NCBI GenBank assembly: GCA_002840285.1
Contig: PHAE01000001.1
Span: forward strand, 60,734-124,733
Source of the DNA: Firmicutes bacterium HGW-Firmicutes-11
Lineage (GTDB): Bacteria > Bacillota > Clostridia > Peptostreptococcales > Anaerovoracaceae
Direction of reading: 5' to 3'
DNA length: 64,000 bases
A program made the position numbers and the translations under genes. This document shows, in pieces, positions 33,048 to 43,608 of this stretch (position 1 is the stretch's first letter; each line of letters begins with the position of its first letter). A model generated the notes under the pieces. It ran no database searches and was not told the origin of the DNA. It saw nothing but the letters and a program-made list of their open reading frames with translations.

Positions 33048-34303
33048 TGTGCTGCCTCTTTCATGCGTTTCGACAAATCGTATTCTTTACCGCAGATCAA
33101 TGCAGAAGAATACCGGTGCAAATCGGTCACCACCAGTGCCGCTTCCTTAATCTGTTCCTCTGTTATGCTATCAAGCGTTGCGATCACTGTATCGACATCC
33201 AAAGCTTTTCCATACAGAAGCACATTTTTGCCGTTGGCAAACATACGGTTGTTCACGTTCTCACGTCCAAACACATAACTGCTCTTGACCTGCTCTCTGG
33301 CGATGGCAAGTTCATCGGACGTCACTCCGTTTGCTCGTAAAAGAGCCATCTCCTCACTGATGGCATCGATCACCTTGTCCATATTTTCCATGCTGATGCC
33401 GGCAAAGACTTCGAACACGCCATCTGCAGAGAAATGATGACTGGCGGAGAAAATGCTGTATGCCAACCCCTTCTGCTCCCGGATGTTCTGAAACAGGCGC
33501 GAACTCATGCTTCCGCCAAAGGCGCTGCTTAGCACCTGCATCGGATAATGGAGCGGATGCTGATGAGGCAGTGATCGGATACCCATGCATAAGTGGGCTT
33601 GTTCCACATCTTTGATCTTCACCAGGTGTTTTGCCGGACGCTGCTCAGCGGAAAACTCTTTGGTTGCCTTCATGGAAGCAAATCCTTGCAGTCCTTTATT
33701 GAAGATCTCCATGATTTTGCTTTCCTCGAAATTTCCGCTTACAGAAACGACCATATTGTCCGCGGTATATTCTTTTTTCATATGGTCCATGATCCGGTCA
33801 CGATCGATTCCCGTCAACGCTTTTCTGGTGCCGAGAACGGATCTCGAATAAGGCGAACCTTCAAAAACCAGAGTGTCGAGCAACTCGGAAATCTGGTCGT
33901 CCGGGCTGTCTTCCACCATTTTGATTTCTTCAAAAATGACATCTTTCTCACGGGAGAGTTCGGTGGGATCAAAGACCGAACCGGTGATCATGTCGATGAG
34001 AATGTCGAGGGCCTTGTCCACACTGGAAGTCAGAGATTTGATGTAGTAACAGGTAGCTTCCTTTCCGGTGAAGGCATTCATACCTGCGCCGATCCTGTCG
34101 GCGTCTTCAGCGATCTGTTTCGGACTTCTTCTATTTGTACCCTTGAACATCATGTGCTCAATGAAATGGGATATGCCCGAATTGCTGTCATCTTCATCCA
34201 CCGCTCCGGTACGGATCCAAATCCCTGCGGACACGGACTGGACGTAAGGTATTTGTTCCATTACGATCCGGATGCCGTTGTCTAACGTTTTTTCGACTAT
34301 CAT
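33044..34303 (-). CDS. M16-family zinc metallopeptidase
   Basis: A 419-residue insulysin/processing-peptidase-like protein with the inverted zinc motif HFIEH (His46, Glu49, His50) and a downstream glutamate region ENVYF-type replaced here by GKEATCYYIKSL. Two domains of about 200 residues give the usual M16B half-size. It lies after pnp's terminator and before dut, the place of YmxG/PepR-type peptidases in Bacillus. The start follows AAGGAG. The substrate is unknown. Confidence 0.92.
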   Translation of the reverse strand: MIVEKTLDNGIRIVMEQIPYVQSVSAGIWIRTGAVDEDDSNSGISHFIEHMMFKGTNRRSPKQIAEDADRIGAGMNAFTGKEATCYYIKSLTSSVDKALDILIDMITGSVFDPTELSREKDVIFEEIKMVEDSPDDQISELLDTLVFEGSPYSRSVLGTRKALTGIDRDRIMDHMKKEYTADNMVVSVSGNFEESKIMEIFNKGLQGFASMKATKEFSAEQRPAKHLVKIKDVEQAHLCMGIRSLPHQHPLHYPMQVLSSAFGGSMSSRLFQNIREQKGLAYSIFSASHHFSADGVFEVFAGISMENMDKVIDAISEEMALLRANGVTSDELAIAREQVKSSYVFGRENVNNRMFANGKNVLLYGKALDVDTVIATLDSITEEQIKEAALVVTDLHRYSSALICGKEYDLSKRMKEAAQ

Positions 34304-34330
34304 ACGGTACTCCTTGTATTGGTGCGATAG

Positions 34331-34379
34331 AAAAACAGCGACTGAAGAAAGGGTTCCGTATCAACACATTTCAGCCGCT
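34331..34379 (-). terminator. terminator after pnp
   Basis: A 10-bp stem AGCGGCTGAA / TTCAGTCGCT with a 23-nt loop, followed on the minus strand by TTTTT. It ends the rpsO-pnp transcript before the M16 peptidase gene. Confidence 0.75.
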
Positions 34380-34405
34380 GCTTGCCATTGTTTATAGAAT
34401 GTGGT

Positions 34406-36490
34406 TTAGAGCAGTTCTTTCCGCGAAAGGTTGATTCGGTTCTGGCCGTCGATCTCCGTAACTTTGACTTTGATCTCGTCTCCTACAGAAAGGAAGTCCT
34501 CCACTTTTTCGACCCGTTCTTTTGCCATTTTTGAGATGTGCAGCAGACCTTCTTTGCCTGGAAGGATCTCGACGAACGCACCGAAGGCCATCAAACGAGT
34601 GACTCTGCCATCGTAAATGCCTCCTACTTCCACATCTTTTACCAGAAGTTCGATCTGCTTTTGTGCTGCCAAAGCGCTGTCCATATTGGGCGATGCGATG
34701 GAGATCAGACCATCGTCGTTGATGTCAATTTTTGCTCCGGTTTCGGCAATGATCCGGTTGATCGTGCTGCCACCCTTGCCGATGACGACGCGGATCTTTT
34801 CCGGGTCGACGCTCATGGAAATGATTCTTGGCGCATACGGTGAGAGTTCCGGTCTTGGCGCATCGATCTCTTCCACCATCTTGGACATGATGAACATGCG
34901 TCCTTCGTGTGCCTGGTCGAGAGCTGCTTTTAAAATCTCTCTGGAAAGCCCATGGATCTTGATGTCCATTTGTATCGCAGTGATTCCTTTTGCTGTGCCT
35001 GCCACCTTGAAGTCCATGTCGCCAAGAAAGTCTTCCATCCCTTGAATGTCGCTGAGAATAGCGATTTTATCATCCGACTGGATCATTCCCATAGCAATAC
35101 CGGATACGGGAGCTTTGATGGGAACGCCTGCGTCCATAAGTGCCAATGTGCTTCCGCAGACAGATCCCTGGCTTGTGCTGCCGTTGGACGCCAGAACTTC
35201 TGAGACAACACGGATCGCATAAGGAAAGTCTTCCGGAGAAGGAAGGACTGGGATCAAAGCTCTCTCAGCAAGTGCTCCGTGACCGATCTCACGACGTCCT
35301 GCCCCACGCATCGGACGTGCTTCCCCCACACTGTAGGGAGGGAAATTGTAATGATGCATGTATCGTTTTTCTGTATCCTCGCCGATGCCGTCGATCGTCT
35401 GGGATTCACCCATAGGAGCCAAGGTTGCGACAGAGAGAACCTGAGTCTGCCCTCTGGTGAACAATCCCGAGCCATGGGTTCTCGGCAGGAAAGCGGTCTC
35501 GCACCAGATCGGACGGATCTCGTCGTGCTTTCTGTTGTCCGGGCGGATCCCGTCGTTGATGATCATGCCACGTACCTGCTCTTTGGTGATGGAGTAAAGA
35601 ACGTTTCCAACGTCCTTCTTGTTGTCAGGGAAAAGCTCAGCGAAATGCTCTTTCGTCAGTGTTTCCACCGCGTCCATATTGTCAAGCCGTTCTTGCTTGT
35701 CATAGGTTTTGATTGCTTCCCGCATTTTTTCTGTCGCAAATTCACGAACTGCCGCATCGATCTCTTCAGGTACTTTGTAGAGTTTGACTTCTCTTTTCGG
35801 CACACCGACTTCCGAAACGATGTCTTCAATGAACTCGACAAGCGACTTGATCTCTTCGTGAGCGAACAGGATCCCTTCCAAAATAGCTTCTTCCGACACT
35901 TCGTTTGCGCCTGCTTCGACCATCATGATCGCATCCTTGGTTCCGGAAACGATCAGGCTCATATCGCTTTCTTCCCGCTCCGCCTGGGTCGGATTTACAA
36001 CATATCTCCCATCGACTCTGCCAACCATCACGGATGCCGTCGGGCCTTCAAATGGAATGTCAGAAATGGATAGTGCGATGGAAGATCCCAGCATGCCCAT
36101 GATGTCAGGCGCGCAATCCGGATCCACACACAAAACGGTAGCTACCACTTGAACCGCGTTGAAGTATCCTTTCGGAAACAGCGGACGCAGTGGACGGTCC
36201 ATCAAACGACATGCAAGGATCGCATTTTCCGAAGGTCTGCCCTCACGCTTGATAAATCCGCCGGGGATTTTACCGGCAGCATACATTCTCTCTTCATAGT
36301 CGCAGGTCAAGGGGAAGAAATCAACATCTTCCTTTGCCTCTTTTGCTGCTGTCGCTGTAACATTGACGACGGTGTCGCCGTAGCGGATCGTAGCTGTTCC
36401 GTTGGCCAGCTGCGCCACTTTACCGATCTCTACCTGCAGGAGTCTTCCTCCCACTGCGGTACGATAGGTCTTATAATCTGTAAACTTCAT
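34406..36490 (-). CDS. pnp: polyribonucleotide nucleotidyltransferase (PNPase)
   Basis: PNPase degrades RNA from the 3' end using phosphate. The 694-residue protein has two RNase PH core domains (about 1-215 and 300-520), an all-helical linker, then a KH domain ([25 protein letters not shown]) and a C-terminal S1 domain ([21 protein letters not shown]). The second core holds the catalytic region near [16 protein letters not shown]. The gene follows rpsO, the almost universal pairing, and has a processing-type hairpin between them. Confidence 0.97.
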   Translation of the reverse strand: MKFTDYKTYRTAVGGRLLQVEIGKVAQLANGTATIRYGDTVVNVTATAAKEAKEDVDFFPLTCDYEERMYAAGKIPGGFIKREGRPSENAILACRLMDRPLRPLFPKGYFNAVQVVATVLCVDPDCAPDIMGMLGSSIALSISDIPFEGPTASVMVGRVDGRYVVNPTQAEREESDMSLIVSGTKDAIMMVEAGANEVSEEAILEGILFAHEEIKSLVEFIEDIVSEVGVPKREVKLYKVPEEIDAAVREFATEKMREAIKTYDKQERLDNMDAVETLTKEHFAELFPDNKKDVGNVLYSITKEQVRGMIINDGIRPDNRKHDEIRPIWCETAFLPRTHGSGLFTRGQTQVLSVATLAPMGESQTIDGIGEDTEKRYMHHYNFPPYSVGEARPMRGAGRREIGHGALAERALIPVLPSPEDFPYAIRVVSEVLASNGSTSQGSVCGSTLALMDAGVPIKAPVSGIAMGMIQSDDKIAILSDIQGMEDFLGDMDFKVAGTAKGITAIQMDIKIHGLSREILKAALDQAHEGRMFIMSKMVEEIDAPRPELSPYAPRIISMSVDPEKIRVVIGKGGSTINRIIAETGAKIDINDDGLISIASPNMDSALAAQKQIELLVKDVEVGGIYDGRVTRLMAFGAFVEILPGKEGLLHISKMAKERVEKVEDFLSVGDEIKVKVTEIDGQNRINLSRKELL

Positions 36491-36614
36491 TTGTCTTACC
36501 TCCCGGTTGTGTCTTTGGGCCGGCTTGACAAGTTAACCTACTCGCCGGAATAAGCTAAATTCTCAAGCAGACCCTTCCCTTTTCAGAATTAATAAATGCT
36601 TTAAAATGTATGCA

Positions 36615-36644
36615 ATAAAGACGGGGAGTCAACCCCGTCTTTAT
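36615..36644 (-). terminator. rpsO-pnp intercistronic terminator-like hairpin
   Basis: Stem ATAAAGACGGGG / CCCCGTCTTTAT with a 6-nt loop (AGTCAA on the plus strand) follows the rpsO stop closely. The downstream T-tract is only TTTATTGC, so it may terminate partly or serve as an RNase processing site that allows pnp expression. Confidence 0.7.
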
Positions 36645-36650
36645 GTAACC

Positions 36651-36917
36651 TTATTTTCTCAGTCCCAAACGTCCGATCAGAGTTCTATAGCGTTCCACGT
36701 CTTTGTTCTTCAGGTAGTTGAGTAGATTTCTCCTCTGGCCGACCATCTTGAGCAATCCTCTTCTGGAGTGGTGGTCTTTCTTGTGGATCTTCAGATGCTC
36801 GTTCAGATCGTTGATGCGGAAGGTCAGAATCGCGATCTGCACTTCCGGAGAACCGGTGTCACCCTCATGGGTCATGAAATCATGGATGATTTCTGCTTTC
36901 TTTGTTTGGTCAATCAT
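36651..36917 (-). CDS. rpsO: 30S ribosomal protein S15
   Basis: The 88-residue S15 binds 16S rRNA helices early in small-subunit assembly. The sequence carries the family core [35 protein letters not shown] in recognisable form, with the rRNA-binding HKKDHHSRR. It is followed by pnp and preceded by a leader of about 80 nt (36918-36998), where S15 autoregulation is known in several bacteria. Confidence 0.97.
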   Translation of the reverse strand: MIDQTKKAEIIHDFMTHEGDTGSPEVQIAILTFRINDLNEHLKIHKKDHHSRRGLLKMVGQRRNLLNYLKNKDVERYRTLIGRLGLRK

Positions 36918-36992
36918 TGTTTCTTCTCCTTTTTTTTCTCTCCCTGAGCCGTGTGCTGCGTCGGAGACTCGCCGAACTCAGCCAAGGGTGGT

Positions 36993-37934
36993 TTATTGAC
37001 GGTTTATGATACCATGGTAAGCGGCTGCTGTCAAGCAATCCAGCTTGATCTGACCGACCAGATCCTCCATGTAATCAAACTTCACTTCTTCTCGGATCCT
37101 TTCCAAAAACTCCACCCGAATCACTTTTCCGTAGATGTCTTTGTTGAAGTTAAAGATATGAGTTTCAACGTTTTTTCGTCCATCGTCGTTGATCAACGTC
37201 GGTCGCACACCAACGTTCGTGACGCTTGGATACTTGATGCCGTTGTAATTGCAGTAGGTTATGTAGACGCCGTTGGCCGGCGTGACCATGCTTTCGTCCA
37301 GATTGATATTGGACGTTGGAAATCCGATGGATTTTCCCAGCCTTTTGCCTTCTACGACGGTGCCCTGGACGCTGTAATAGTGGCCCATCAAGCTGAGGCA
37401 CTGGTCAACATCGCCATTGGAGATATAGTTTCGGATCGTTGTACTGCTGACGATCATTCCCCGAACCATATACGGTTCGAGTATATGAAGCCCAAATCCC
37501 AGCTCAAGACCAACGCGCATCAAGGTCTCCGGACTCCCATGCCCTTCATTGCCGAACCGGTAGTTGAATCCGCAATAGGCTTCTCTCATATGCAGTTTTT
37601 TTACCAGGATCTCGCGAATGAAACTTTCTGCGTCCATCTCCTGAATGTGCTTATCGAAATCGACCGAAATCAGATAGTCGACGCCAAGGTCCGCGAGCAT
37701 TTTTGCCTTTTCTTCGAAGTACAGGATGTTTTTTACGACAGTTTTTTGTGCCAGTACATTCTTTGGGTGATTGCTGAACGTAAACACCGCACTTTTCAGG
37801 CCTGCTACCATTGCGCTGTTCACCGCTCTCCGGATCAGTTCCTGATGCCCTTTATGGACGCCGTCAAAATTGCCAAGGGCAACGACGGTTTCTTCCAGAT
37901 CTTCTATTTCATCAAGGCTCGTAAACTGCTTCAT
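36993..37934 (-). CDS. ribF: bifunctional riboflavin kinase / FAD synthetase RibF
   Basis: RibF makes FMN and then FAD from riboflavin. The 313-residue protein has an N-terminal nucleotidyltransferase domain with ALGNFDGVHKGHQELI and a C-terminal riboflavin kinase domain starting near GKSIGFPTSNI. FMN made here serves FabK and related flavoproteins. The start at 37934 forms an ATGA overlap with the truB stop and has AAGGTG 8 nt ahead; a GTG at 37940 is less well placed. Confidence 0.95.
   Translation of the reverse strand: MKQFTSLDEIEDLEETVVALGNFDGVHKGHQELIRRAVNSAMVAGLKSAVFTFSNHPKNVLAQKTVVKNILYFEEKAKMLADLGVDYLISVDFDKHIQEMDAESFIREILVKKLHMREAYCGFNYRFGNEGHGSPETLMRVGLELGFGLHILEPYMVRGMIVSSTTIRNYISNGDVDQCLSLMGHYYSVQGTVVEGKRLGKSIGFPTSNINLDESMVTPANGVYITYCNYNGIKYPSVTNVGVRPTLINDDGRKNVETHIFNFNKDIYGKVIRVEFLERIREEVKFDYMEDLVGQIKLDCLTAAAYHGIINRQ
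37006..37034 (-). promoter_or_regulatory. promoter of rpsO-pnp
   Basis: Minus strand: -35 TTGACA (37029-37034), 17-bp spacer, -10 TATCAT (37006-37011), all inside the 3' end of ribF. Transcription near 36999 gives a leader of about 80 nt before rpsO, containing UCGG/CCGA-type pairing that could form an S15-responsive structure. Confidence 0.75.
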
Positions 37935-38866
37935 CTGCACAACACCTTATCTGCAAAAAATAATTCCTTTACTTCGTCGTAGCGGGATGTACCTAAAAAG
38001 ACACCATCGCTATAAACAGTATAGCCATCTGTTTGTCCGCGGGATTTTTTCATGCGTTCTTCTGTTCTAGAGGCATCCGGAGTTTTTATGATCTGAACTT
38101 CTCCCTTTCGCAGGTAACCGCCGTTGGAATACCAGCCCACTCTTGTTCCTGGTATTTGGATCTTTCCAAGATGACCAAGTGGAAAATCCACGGGAAGCAG
38201 ACTTTGCTGCCAGTCTTCAAGAAGGGCCTCCGGAGTGACGGCTTCGTTTAATCGAAACGGCCCACTTGCGGTTCGGATCAAGAAACTCATGGTGGCGCCG
38301 CAACCAAGTCGACGGCCGATGTCAAAGCATAATGTCCTTACATAAGTACCCCGGCCACATACCACATCAAACAGAACTCTGTTCGTTGCCTTATCGTATC
38401 GGATCAATTTCAGGCTCCGGATCGATGCTGGTCTGGGTTCAAGGGTAACTTCTATTCCTTTGCGGGCGTAATCATACGCACGTCTTCCATCGACCTTAAG
38501 AGCTGAATATGATGGCGGTGTCTGAAGGATTTCTCCTGTCAGACTGTTCATCGCATTTATCAGAGAATCTTCATCGATCGTTACCTCACGGTGATCGGAA
38601 AGAACCGTCCCCCAAATATCTTGCGTGTCGGTTTCGACACCCAGCAGCATTTCACATCGGTAAGACTTTTCGCCCCCATCCAGGTAGTCGATGATACGAG
38701 TGGCTGTCCCGATGCAAATCGGCAGGACACCAACTGCCATGGGATCAAGTGTTCCGGTATGGCCGATCCGTTTGATTCCAGTGGTACGTCGAAGAAAGGA
38801 AATACAGTCGTGAGAGGTCATCCCCGGGGGCTTCAAAAGGTTGATGATTCCCGTCGTTTCCTTCAT
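37931..38866 (-). CDS. truB: tRNA pseudouridine(55) synthase TruB
   Basis: TruB makes pseudouridine 55 in the T-loop of tRNAs. The 311-residue protein shows GIINLLKPPGMTSHDCI at the start, the catalytic Asp in GHTGTLDPMAVGVLPI, YRCEMLLGVETDTQD and CGRGTYVRTLCFDIG. The C-terminal extension resembles a PUA-like end. It is coupled to ribF by ATGA overlap and follows the nrnA-type gene by 3 bp, in the Firmicute infB-rbfA-nrnA-truB-ribF order. Confidence 0.96.
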   Translation of the reverse strand: MKETTGIINLLKPPGMTSHDCISFLRRTTGIKRIGHTGTLDPMAVGVLPICIGTATRIIDYLDGGEKSYRCEMLLGVETDTQDIWGTVLSDHREVTIDEDSLINAMNSLTGEILQTPPSYSALKVDGRRAYDYARKGIEVTLEPRPASIRSLKLIRYDKATNRVLFDVVCGRGTYVRTLCFDIGRRLGCGATMSFLIRTASGPFRLNEAVTPEALLEDWQQSLLPVDFPLGHLGKIQIPGTRVGWYSNGGYLRKGEVQIIKTPDASRTEERMKKSRGQTDGYTVYSDGVFLGTSRYDEVKELFFADKVLCR

Positions 38867-38869
38867 CGG

Positions 38870-39844
38870 TCATCCTTCCAGACTTTTTAATTGCTGTAGT
38901 ATTGCGTTCTTTACCAGTACCTTCGCTTCCTCCATCGGAACTTCCAGTGTGAAACCCGCAGCTTTTTTGTGACCACCGCCACCGAAATTCCTCGCGATGG
39001 ATGCGACGTCGCCATTGGTTTTTGAGCGCATGCTGACTTTGATCCTGTCATCGTCTTCTTTCATGATGCAGGAAATCTCGATTCCGCTGATATTGCGCAT
39101 TTGTTCAACCAATCCCTCGGTTTCTTCCATGGATGCTCCCGCCTGTTTCAGCATGTCCTGCGTGATCAAAGCGATATTAGCCTTTCCTTCGCCGACGAAT
39201 TCCATCGAAGCAAAACACAAAGCTGTCAATTTCACTTTCTCCGGCCGGGAGTTCTGGTAGATCTCGACGCCGATCTTGCCGTGATCCATTCCTGTTTCGA
39301 AGAGAGCTGCTGCAATCAAATGTGTCTCTCTGGTCGTATTGGTATACATGAAATTTCCTGTATCAGTAGCCATCGCAGCATACAGCGCCTGTGCAGAAAG
39401 AGCATCCATTGGATACTCCATCTGCTGAAGCAGCCGGTAAGAGATCTCACCTGTCGATGCCGCGTGCCGGTCAACAAAATTCAAGTCGGCGAAGGCTTCG
39501 TTTGTGACATGGTGATCGATACACATCGTCACGGTTCCCTGAAAGAAAACAGTTTTTCTTCCTTCGATCCGCGAAATATCACTGCAGTCCACTGCAAGGC
39601 AGACATCAGGGTTTGGAAGTATGTCCATATCGGTCGTGCAGAAACCATCATCCAAAAACATGATGTTTGCCGGTACGACCTCATTGATCAGAATGTATGC
39701 CTGCTTTCCCATCGTGCGCAGAGCTCTGCAGATCGCGGAGGCAGAGCCGAGAGCGTCCCCGTCCATTTGGACGTGAGGAAACAGAAGGACTGTTTTCGCT
39801 TCCAGTAACCCGTTGCCGATCTCCTTGAGGCTACAGTTCTTCAT
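38870..39844 (-). CDS. nrnA: DHH/DHHA1 phosphoesterase, NrnA-type (nanoRNase / pAp phosphatase)
   Basis: A 324-residue DHH-family enzyme. PHVQMDGDALGSASAICRAL and CLAVDCSD with the signature IDHHVTN supply the metal ligands, and the C-terminal DHHA1 domain has NFGGGGHKKAAGF. Homologues degrade 2-5-nt RNA fragments and 3'-phosphoadenosine 5'-phosphate; related members also cut cyclic dinucleotide products such as pGpG or pApA, of interest given two c-di-GMP proteins in this window. The start at 39844 follows GGAG and overlaps rbfA by 14 bp; upstream starts lie in rbfA. Confidence 0.92.
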   Translation of the reverse strand: MKNCSLKEIGNGLLEAKTVLLFPHVQMDGDALGSASAICRALRTMGKQAYILINEVVPANIMFLDDGFCTTDMDILPNPDVCLAVDCSDISRIEGRKTVFFQGTVTMCIDHHVTNEAFADLNFVDRHAASTGEISYRLLQQMEYPMDALSAQALYAAMATDTGNFMYTNTTRETHLIAAALFETGMDHGKIGVEIYQNSRPEKVKLTALCFASMEFVGEGKANIALITQDMLKQAGASMEETEGLVEQMRNISGIEISCIMKEDDDRIKVSMRSKTNGDVASIARNFGGGGHKKAAGFTLEVPMEEAKVLVKNAILQQLKSLEG

Positions 39845-40235
39845 CCGGTTCTCCTTCTTTTTTATGTCCCAGGCCAAGTTCTGCAATGATCGTTTCGATC
39901 TGACGACCATATTCTTGAGACGTGTCGATCTGGAAGTGGAGTTCCGGAACGTGACGTAGCTTGATATTTTTCCCGATTTCCTTACGTATCAGACCCTTTG
40001 CACTCTGAAAGGCGTTTAAAACCTCTTGCTTCGTTTCCTGATCGGCAGACTGCTTCGAAGTGTCACCCAAAACAGAGATATAGAGGGTCGCATGACTGTA
40101 ATCTGCGGTCACGTCGACGGCCGTTATGCTGACGATGCCCGATAGTCGGGGATCCTTCAATTCCCTGAGGATCAGATCGCTGACCAGTTTTCGGATCTCT
40201 TCGCCCAAACGACCGGTACGATATCCTTTGCTCAT
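39831..40235 (-). CDS. rbfA: ribosome-binding factor A
   Basis: RbfA helps mature the 30S subunit, binding near helix 1 of 16S rRNA. The 134-residue KH-like protein shows RTGRLGEEIRKLVSDLILRELKDPRL, ITAVDVTADYSHATLYISVLG and LRHVPELHFQID. The start at 40235 lies one base after the infB stop with AAAGGAAAT before it; longer in-frame forms would run through infB. Confidence 0.95.
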   Translation of the reverse strand: MSKGYRTGRLGEEIRKLVSDLILRELKDPRLSGIVSITAVDVTADYSHATLYISVLGDTSKQSADQETKQEVLNAFQSAKGLIRKEIGKNIKLRHVPELHFQIDTSQEYGRQIETIIAELGLGHKKEGEPDEEL

Positions 40236-40236
40236 T

Positions 40237-43200
40237 TTATTTCCTTTCGATTTCCTCCATCTTGAAGGCTTCGATGATGTCACCTTCTTTGATATCGTTG
40301 TAATTCTCGATTCCGATTCCGCACTCGTATCCTTGCGCAACTTCTTTTGCATCGTCCTTGAATCGCTTCAAAGATGAAATCTTGCCTTCATGGATCACGA
40401 TGCCGTCACGTACCAATCGAATCTGCGCATTTCTCTGGACTTTTCCTTCCAGGACGTATGCGCCGCCGATATTGCCGATTCCAGGAACTTTGAACGTTTC
40501 CCGAATCTCGATTTTTCCCATGACGACTTCTTTGAAAATGGGATCCAACATGCCTTTGAGTGCCGCTTCAATGTCATCGATGATCTCATAAATGACTCTG
40601 TAGGTACGGATCTCGACTTTTTCTCTTTCTGCCATCGCGGTGATGTTGGTGCTGGGTCTTACGTTAAAACCGATGATGATCGCATTGGTCGTGCTGGCCA
40701 GCATGATATCTGACTCTGTCACTGTGCCAACACCGGCATGTATGATGCGAACCTTTACATTCTCTGTCTGCAGCTTTTCCAAAGACTGTGTCAGTGCTCC
40801 GACAGAACCTTGCACATCGCCCTTCAGGATCAGGTTCAATTCTTTGATTTCTCCTGCCTGGATCTGGCTGAACAGTTGTTCCAATGTGACGCTGGAATTA
40901 CGTACCATGACCTCCTCGCGAACCTTGATTCTACGTTGTTCTGCAATTTCCCTTGCGGTCTTGTCATCCTTCAGCGCGTTGAACTCATCACCGGCTTCCG
41001 GTACTTCCGTAAGGCCCAGGATCTCAACTGCAGTCGCAGGGCCGGCTTTACGGATCTTCTCACCCTTGTAATTGGTCATCGCCCGGATTTTTCCATGACA
41101 TGTTCCGGCGACGATGGACATGCCGGAGTGAAGTGTTCCATTGGTGACCAAAAGCGTTGTGACAGGGCCTTTGGCCTTGTCGAGTCTTGCTTCGATGACA
41201 GTTCCCATCGCCAGTCTTGCGGGATTTGCCCGAAGCTCTAAGATTTCTGCCTGCAAAAGGATCATTTCCAGAAGCGTGACGATTCCTGTACCGGTTTTCG
41301 CTGATACCGGCACACAAATGGTGTCTCCGCCATATTCTTCAACAAGGATCTTGTTTTCAGGCAGGTTCGCCAGATCTTGCTTGACCCGGTCCGGATTTGC
41401 GCCTTCTTTGTCGATTTTGTTGATTGCAACGATGATCGGAACCCCAGCCGCTTTCGCGTGGCTGATGGATTCCAGTGTCTGCGGCTTCACGCTGTCATCG
41501 GCGGCGACAACAAGCACGGCGATGTCGGTGACATGAGCGCCTCTTGCCCGCATCGCAGTAAATGCTTCGTGGCCTGGTGTGTCAAGAAATACAATTTTTT
41601 GACCATTGATCATAACTTCGGATGCACCGATGTGCTGAGTGATCCCGCCGGATTCTCCCGCGGCTACATTGGTTTTTCGTATCGCATCCAGAAGTGAGGT
41701 TTTTCCGTGGTCGACGTGACCCATGACCGTGATGATCGGCGGTCTCGGCTTCAGGTCTTCCTCTTCATCCTCGTGCAGCTCCAATCCTTCTTCTAGCGCC
41801 TGTTCCTCCACTTTGTCTACCGCAACTACGATGCCCAGCTCTTCACCAAGCAGTACCACGGTATCCTCGTCAAGGTTTTGGTTGACGTTGGCCATGATTC
41901 CCAATTTCATCAATGCCATAATGATTTCTGAAGTGGTTTTTTCGATTTGCTCTGAAAATCCTTTCACCGTGATCGGCACATTTACGATTTTCGTTCCAGG
42001 TGCAAGTTCTTCCAAATTGATTCTGTTCTCCTCTTCCACTGGCTGTGCCTGTTTTTGTTTCCGTGGTTTTTTCAGTGTCGGTTTTTCCATCGACCGGGGG
42101 GTATATGGGCTCTTCTTCTTGGCATCCCGTTTGACATCCGGCTTATCTCTTTTATCATCCGGCTTGTCCTTTTTGCCTTTTTTAGTCGGCAAAATCGGAG
42201 CCGCACCTGGCGCATCTGGTTTTTTCTGCCGGGGAGGAACTGGTGCTCCCGTTCCTCTGTCCTTTGCATAATCGGGTCTTGTGGAAGGCGGGCGTTGGCC
42301 TTGTTGGCCGGGGCCTGCCGGTCTTTGCCCCTGATAGCCGGTACCTGCAGGTCTCTGTCCCTGCTGACCGGAGCTTGCCGGTCTCTGTCCCTGCTGACCG
42401 GAGCTTGCCGGTCTCTGTCCCTGCTGACCGGAGCTTGCCGGTCGTTGCCCCTGATAGCCGGTACCTGCCGGTCTTTGTCCTTGCTGGCTGGTGCCTGCAG
42501 GGCGTTGCGGTTCTGGTCGCTGTACGGGCGCAGGGCGTGGAGCTTCCCGTCGCTGTGCTGCCGCTTCCTGGGCAAGTCGTCTTTCTTCCGCTTCGATCTC
42601 CGCTTTCATCTCGGCGGGCACCGACGATGCGATCTTCTTGATACCAACTGTTGTTGGTTCAGTTTGTGCTTCACTGGCGTTGCCGCTTTCCTGTTTGGGT
42701 TCGGCCGGTTGCTGTACGACCGCTGTCGGAACGGCGACCGGTTTCGCCTCTTCTTGTTTTGTCTCTTGTTTGACCTCCACTGGCGGCTCTGCCTCAGGTT
42801 TGGGCTTTACCGGCTGTTGGGATGCCGATTTGGGCAGCGGAATGCCGATGGGTGGCTGCGCAGAAACAGACCTCGGCAGTGGTGTTCCCTGGGGAGGCAT
42901 CACTGTTGAAGTACGCTGCGGAACTGTCGGCCTTGGCGCTGCCGGTTTGGTCTCGGTTCTTGTTCGGATCTCGACACGTTCTTTCGGCTTCAAGGTGGAA
43001 ACATCTGCAGCTTTCACTGCGATCTTCACCTCTGACTGCGTTTTTTTCTCGTCCGCCTTCTGGGGAGCGGCCTTTACGATTTTCGTTTCCGCTGCCTTTC
43101 TGCGCGAGTGGACGACCATGTTTTCCACCGCTTTTGCATCTATATCCGAAATGGCGCTACTGTGGCTTTTCGCTTCGATTCCCATCGAATGAAGCTTATC

Positions 43201-43260
43201 CAACAGCTCTTTGCTTTCCATTTCCAGTTCTTTTGCTATTTCATATACTTTTTTTGACAT
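40237..43260 (-). CDS. infB: translation initiation factor IF-2
   Basis: IF-2 is the GTPase that positions initiator tRNA on the ribosome. The 1007-residue form is long for Firmicutes because of an extended N-terminal region. Residues 1-50 form the IF2N domain, and about 50-420 are low-complexity, rich in Pro, Gln, Lys and Ala with a ten-residue tandem repeat. The G domain begins near 507 with [20 protein letters not shown] and continues with DTPGHEAF and NKIDK. Domains II-IV follow. The ATG at 43260 has GGGAGG upstream; a TTG at 43263 is immediately adjacent. All core motifs are intact. Confidence 0.97.
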   Translation of the reverse strand: MSKKVYEIAKELEMESKELLDKLHSMGIEAKSHSSAISDIDAKAVENMVVHSRRKAAETKIVKAAPQKADEKKTQSEVKIAVKAADVSTLKPKERVEIRTRTETKPAAPRPTVPQRTSTVMPPQGTPLPRSVSAQPPIGIPLPKSASQQPVKPKPEAEPPVEVKQETKQEEAKPVAVPTAVVQQPAEPKQESGNASEAQTEPTTVGIKKIASSVPAEMKAEIEAEERRLAQEAAAQRREAPRPAPVQRPEPQRPAGTSQQGQRPAGTGYQGQRPASSGQQGQRPASSGQQGQRPASSGQQGQRPAGTGYQGQRPAGPGQQGQRPPSTRPDYAKDRGTGAPVPPRQKKPDAPGAAPILPTKKGKKDKPDDKRDKPDVKRDAKKKSPYTPRSMEKPTLKKPRKQKQAQPVEEENRINLEELAPGTKIVNVPITVKGFSEQIEKTTSEIIMALMKLGIMANVNQNLDEDTVVLLGEELGIVVAVDKVEEQALEEGLELHEDEEEDLKPRPPIITVMGHVDHGKTSLLDAIRKTNVAAGESGGITQHIGASEVMINGQKIVFLDTPGHEAFTAMRARGAHVTDIAVLVVAADDSVKPQTLESISHAKAAGVPIIVAINKIDKEGANPDRVKQDLANLPENKILVEEYGGDTICVPVSAKTGTGIVTLLEMILLQAEILELRANPARLAMGTVIEARLDKAKGPVTTLLVTNGTLHSGMSIVAGTCHGKIRAMTNYKGEKIRKAGPATAVEILGLTEVPEAGDEFNALKDDKTAREIAEQRRIKVREEVMVRNSSVTLEQLFSQIQAGEIKELNLILKGDVQGSVGALTQSLEKLQTENVKVRIIHAGVGTVTESDIMLASTTNAIIIGFNVRPSTNITAMAEREKVEIRTYRVIYEIIDDIEAALKGMLDPIFKEVVMGKIEIRETFKVPGIGNIGGAYVLEGKVQRNAQIRLVRDGIVIHEGKISSLKRFKDDAKEVAQGYECGIGIENYNDIKEGDIIEAFKMEEIERK
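42285..42500 (-). repeat. 30-bp tandem repeat encoding a QGQRPxxxGx decapeptide in IF-2
   Basis: Seven successive 30-bp units encode [20 protein letters not shown] (three times), [20 protein letters not shown] and [10 protein letters not shown]. The three central units are almost identical at the DNA level, which points to recent slippage or unequal exchange. The segment lies in the flexible N-terminal linker, so length change would be tolerated. Confidence 0.9.
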
Positions 43261-43272
43261 CAACGAACCTCC

Positions 43273-43608
43273 CTATTCCTTATTCTTTCCTGTTTCGGTC
43301 TCTTGCTCTTTGTCGATTTCTTCCATAATGACTTTAGCCAGTTGAACGTCGGTGATTCCAAATATTCCTCGGTTCGGCTCCCCTGTCATAGTGGAGAGCG
43401 ACTCCTTCGTCCCATAGAATCGAAATGGGATTTCTTGAGACACTGCTGTGCTGGTACATTTTTTTGTCGTGTTTTCCGCCAGGTCTGTAGCAATCAGCAG
43501 AAATTTCACGTTGCCTCGTTCCATGCCGAAGTGGCAGGAGTTGTATCCGGAGAGCAGATTGCGGGACCGTTTGGAAAATCCCAGGTAACTATGGATTTTT
43601 GACCTCAT
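43273..43608 (-). CDS. ylxQ: L7Ae-family ribosomal protein, YlxQ type
   Basis: A 111-residue L7Ae/L30e-fold RNA-binding protein. SYLGFSKRSRNLLSGYNSC, KFLLIATDLAENT and IPFRFYGTKESL align with the Firmicute YlxQ proteins that sit between rnpM and infB. Kink-turn RNA binding is the family trait; a partner is unknown. It overlaps the end of rnpM by 20 bp and has only a weak ribosome site (GAGG at 12 nt), consistent with translational coupling. Confidence 0.88.
   Translation of the reverse strand: MRSKIHSYLGFSKRSRNLLSGYNSCHFGMERGNVKFLLIATDLAENTTKKCTSTAVSQEIPFRFYGTKESLSTMTGEPNRGIFGITDVQLAKVIMEEIDKEQETETGKNKE

Noticed and set aside
42285..42500. Direct repeats of about 30 bp that look like a small CRISPR array
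   Set aside because: The units are contiguous without unique spacers and keep the infB reading frame, encoding QGQRP decapeptides.
41723..43328. Overlapping plus-strand open frames opposite infB
   Set aside because: They are Ser/Arg/Gly-rich shadows of the Pro/Gln/Glu-rich IF-2 sequence, with no starts or family motifs.
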